Shown here piece by piece: positions 62,201 through 64,000 of a stretch of 64,000 bases of DNA. Positions within the stretch are counted from its first letter, which is position 1; each line of letters opens with the position of its first letter. The notes under the pieces were generated by a model. It ran no database searches and was not told the origin of the DNA. It worked only from the letters and a program-made list of their open reading frames with translations. Origin of the DNA: Cryptomeria japonica (taxonomy: Eukaryota; Streptophyta; Pinopsida; Cupressales; Cupressaceae). Location: the NCBI RefSeq assembly GCF_030272615.1, contig NC_081406.1:241230422-241294421 (forward strand), in the 5' to 3' direction. The translations under genes and the position numbers were made by a program.

Positions 62201-62843
62201 GAGTCATGTAGTTCTTTTGTACTTGACTTATTTGGCTTGCTTGAGGGTTTTCTACTATCTCCTAGCACGGTGGGGTGGTTCTATTTCGAGATCACATGGT
62301 CGGGTGGTAATGCCACTTCCCATTGGATGTTCTGGATTGTATCTTCAGGCGAGGAAAGGCTTCGTTGGTGTTTCTTAGTTCGTGGTTCATGTACCAGCTC
62401 ATGTTCGTGATCATTGTTCAGTTGAGATCTTGTGGTCATTGTATCAACTTTTATGTAACCTTGATATTGTAACTTTGTATCGGTTGCATTTTTATGGAAG
62501 CCATGTAATTATGGATATTGTAATAGTATGTCAGTGGAATGTATGTTAATTCAGTTGCTTTGATCTTTGATTCTTTCATTATGGAATTTAGATGTATGTG
62601 TAGTTTTGAACTTAAGCATTTACTTTATCTAATTTAATAGACAATTGGATTAACCATGGTGTTAATATAATCTATGATTAATCTTCATTGGTAACCCTTA
62701 GGAAGTCATGTGTTAGTCTTTCGCTATGTTATGGGACATACAATGGTTATAATTAATGCACTTAATCTTTTAAAAAAAAATATTTCACCCTTTAGTTGCC
62801 TAATTGTGTTGTTTTCCTTTAGGGTTCCTGCCAGGGCATTACA
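59281..62843 (+). repeat. 5' LTR, about 3.56 kb
   Basis: Begins TGTAGTACCC and ends GGGCATTACA, near-perfect inverted ends, two bases before the primer-binding site. It is long for an LTR but within the range of plant Tekay/Del-like elements. It includes the hairpin array at 60889-61085. No gene was found in it. Confidence 0.7.
60889..61085. repeat. Array of ten consecutive mini-hairpins
   Basis: Stems of 5-7 bp follow one another with almost no spacer, e.g. GCTACC/GGTAGC (60889-60904), GCTACTG/CAGTAGC (60906-60927), CGCTACC/GGTAGCG (60927-60944), GCTGCC/GGCAGC (60947-60970), GCTACCC/GGGTAGC (60974-60989), TGCCACC/GGTGGCA (60993-61010). Then come two more GCTACC/GGTAGC, the palindrome TGCCATATGGCA (61054-61065) and CTACC/GGTAG. 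Loops vary (TAAA, CTAT, AA, GTAT, ATTT, ATAG) while stems stay paired. Confidence 0.9.
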
Positions 62844-62845
62844 TC

Positions 62846-62857
62846 TGGTATCAGAGC
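62846..62857 (+). other. Primer-binding site (initiator Met tRNA type)
   Basis: TGGTATCAGAGC, the standard plant site complementary to the initiator Met tRNA 3' end, two bases after the LTR. Confidence 0.9.
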
Positions 62858-62979
62858 CCAAGTTTCAACACTGGGTACTCTGGGTTTGTAGTGTGCCTTT
62901 CGGTTGACCATCTTGCTTAGGTCATAATGTTGGTATCTCTCTTGTCTTATCCTTGTTGTAGATCTGAACCATTTTCTCT

Positions 62980-63957
62980 TATACGAGTGGTCGCAAGGGA
63001 GGCAGAGGTGGAGGACGGGGTCGTGGTTCTGACCATCATAGTCCTTCACCACCACCCCCTCATGTGAATGTTGAGTCTAAATAGTCAATTCATTAGTAGC
63101 AAGAACAGTCTATTCATCAGAATTCTCAGCATGCAAGAGAGAAGGTTCTCGAAAGGGAAGAGCTGAGATAGATGTTTCAGGAGGTTCTGGCTAGGTTAGG
63201 CCAAAGGCCTAAGTTTGAGCAGCCTATTCATGCACAGGTTGAGGAGCCACTTCAGCAAGTTCCAGAGGAGAGAGAGAGGGAGAGATCACCCAAGAGGAGG
63301 GATATTCCAGCTGTTTGAGATCCACCTTCCTTGGGTCACATAAAGGACTTGATAAGGTCCAATCCTCCTTACTTTGATGGTATGGGTACTGGTCTTGAGG
63401 CAGAGACCTGGCTCATCGGTTTGGACCGGTGTTTCGCTATGTTTCCATACAGTAGCAACACCAAGGCGAGATGTGCTATTATGTGTCTCAATAATTTTGC
63501 TTCAATCTGGTGGAGATTAGAGGAGGAGAACATCGATGTATGCATTAACACCGTTACATGGGAGTTGTTTCTGGAGAGATTCAGGGCACAATTTCTCTCG
63601 CCCCAGTGGAGGCAGACTTGAGCAGATGAGTTCTATGCCTTGCATCAGTATGGGATGACAGTAGACCAGTATGAGCATAGGTTCTATGAGCTCAAATAGT
63701 ATGCCGAGATTGGTAATGATGAAGCTATGCTTGTCCAACACTTCTTGAGGGGGTTGAATGACCGCATTAGTGGAGGAGTGAGGGTGGTTGAGCCACCTTC
63801 AATTGAGATAGCCATGGAAAAAGCCAAATTAGTTGAGTTGAACCTTAGTCATGCACTTGGTGGTCAGCCAGGTGTGCAGATAGGGAGTGCACCTTCCAGT
63901 GGGAATAGAGCTCGGGGAAATCATTCCCAGTCAATTGCACCATATAGGACTCCTTAG
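62980..63957 (+). pseudogene. gag: Gag fossil of the long-LTR element
   Basis: Starts with a glycine/arginine-rich head (GRKGGRGGGRGRGSDHH). The chromovirus-type gag core follows: SNPPYFDGMGTGLEAETWL, FPYSSNTKARCAIMCL, WELFLERFRAQFLSPQWRQ, and QYEHRFYELK and LVQHFLRGLNDRI after it. The zinc knuckle would lie beyond the window end. It would form the particle shell around element RNA. The copy has several breaks. Confidence 0.85.
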
Positions 63958-64000
63958 ACACCAACTAAGGGTGGACATCAGCAACAACAACAACAACCGT

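Larger units (their letters stand above)
59281..64000 (+). mobile_element. Ty3/Gypsy element with a very long LTR, cut by the window end
   Basis: LTR, tRNA-iMet-type primer-binding site and gag in normal order. The gag type and the TGTARTRCCC/GGGCATTACA LTR ends suggest a chromovirus such as the Tekay/Del group, but pol lies outside the window. Gag has several breaks, so this copy is dead. Age cannot be judged without the second LTR. Confidence 0.75.

Overview
This window looks like nuclear DNA from a seed plant with a large, transposon-filled genome. A gymnosperm such as a conifer is my inference, from AT-rich sequence, sparse decayed genes, very long LTRs and nested elements; nothing here fixes the species. 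No clearly intact host gene was found.

Layout. 1-3640: a degraded Ty3/Gypsy gag fossil, interrupted by a ~1 kb Copia-like solo LTR. 3641-8690: anonymous AT-rich DNA. 8700-9312 and 25457-26650: the two halves of an old Ty3/Gypsy fossil, split by a young 16.1 kb Tat-lineage Ty3/Gypsy element at 9313-25451. That element has 773-bp LTRs with only two differences and an ATTCC target duplication. Between integrase and the 3' LTR it carries an antisense gene with a plant mobile domain (PMD). 27123 onward: a minus-strand Copia-type LTR end. 28055 to at least 40149: a large decayed Helitron read on the minus strand, with a textbook 3' terminus, a Rep/PIF1-helicase pseudogene, an RPA1-like gene, and a three-copy hairpin-plus-microsatellite module between them. 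42550-44100: a 295-bp tandem array that folds back on itself.

46538-49231: a CC-NBS-LRR disease-resistance pseudogene, one long frame broken by a few stops and one local frame excursion. 49718-51694: an unrecognised multi-exon gene remnant whose last small exons are all in phase 0. 51750-53512: a 110-bp minisatellite and a 358-bp satellite-like array. 54072-54143: a tRNA-Asp-like pseudogene. 59281-64000: the 3.56 kb 5' LTR, primer-binding site and gag of another Ty3/Gypsy element that runs off the window. This LTR contains ten consecutive mini-hairpins.

The main surprises are structural. They are (a) arrays of GCGTCTGTG-type motifs in the Tat element's sense leader and, inverted, inside a candidate intron of its antisense PMD gene; (b) palindrome arrays in the LTRs of two unrelated elements; (c) a Helitron hairpin module whose arms show compensatory changes; and (d) a shared decay signature of C-to-T changes at CG/CHG-like sites in the resistance pseudogene, the Helitron and the tRNA fossil. 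Motif counts and alignments were done by eye.
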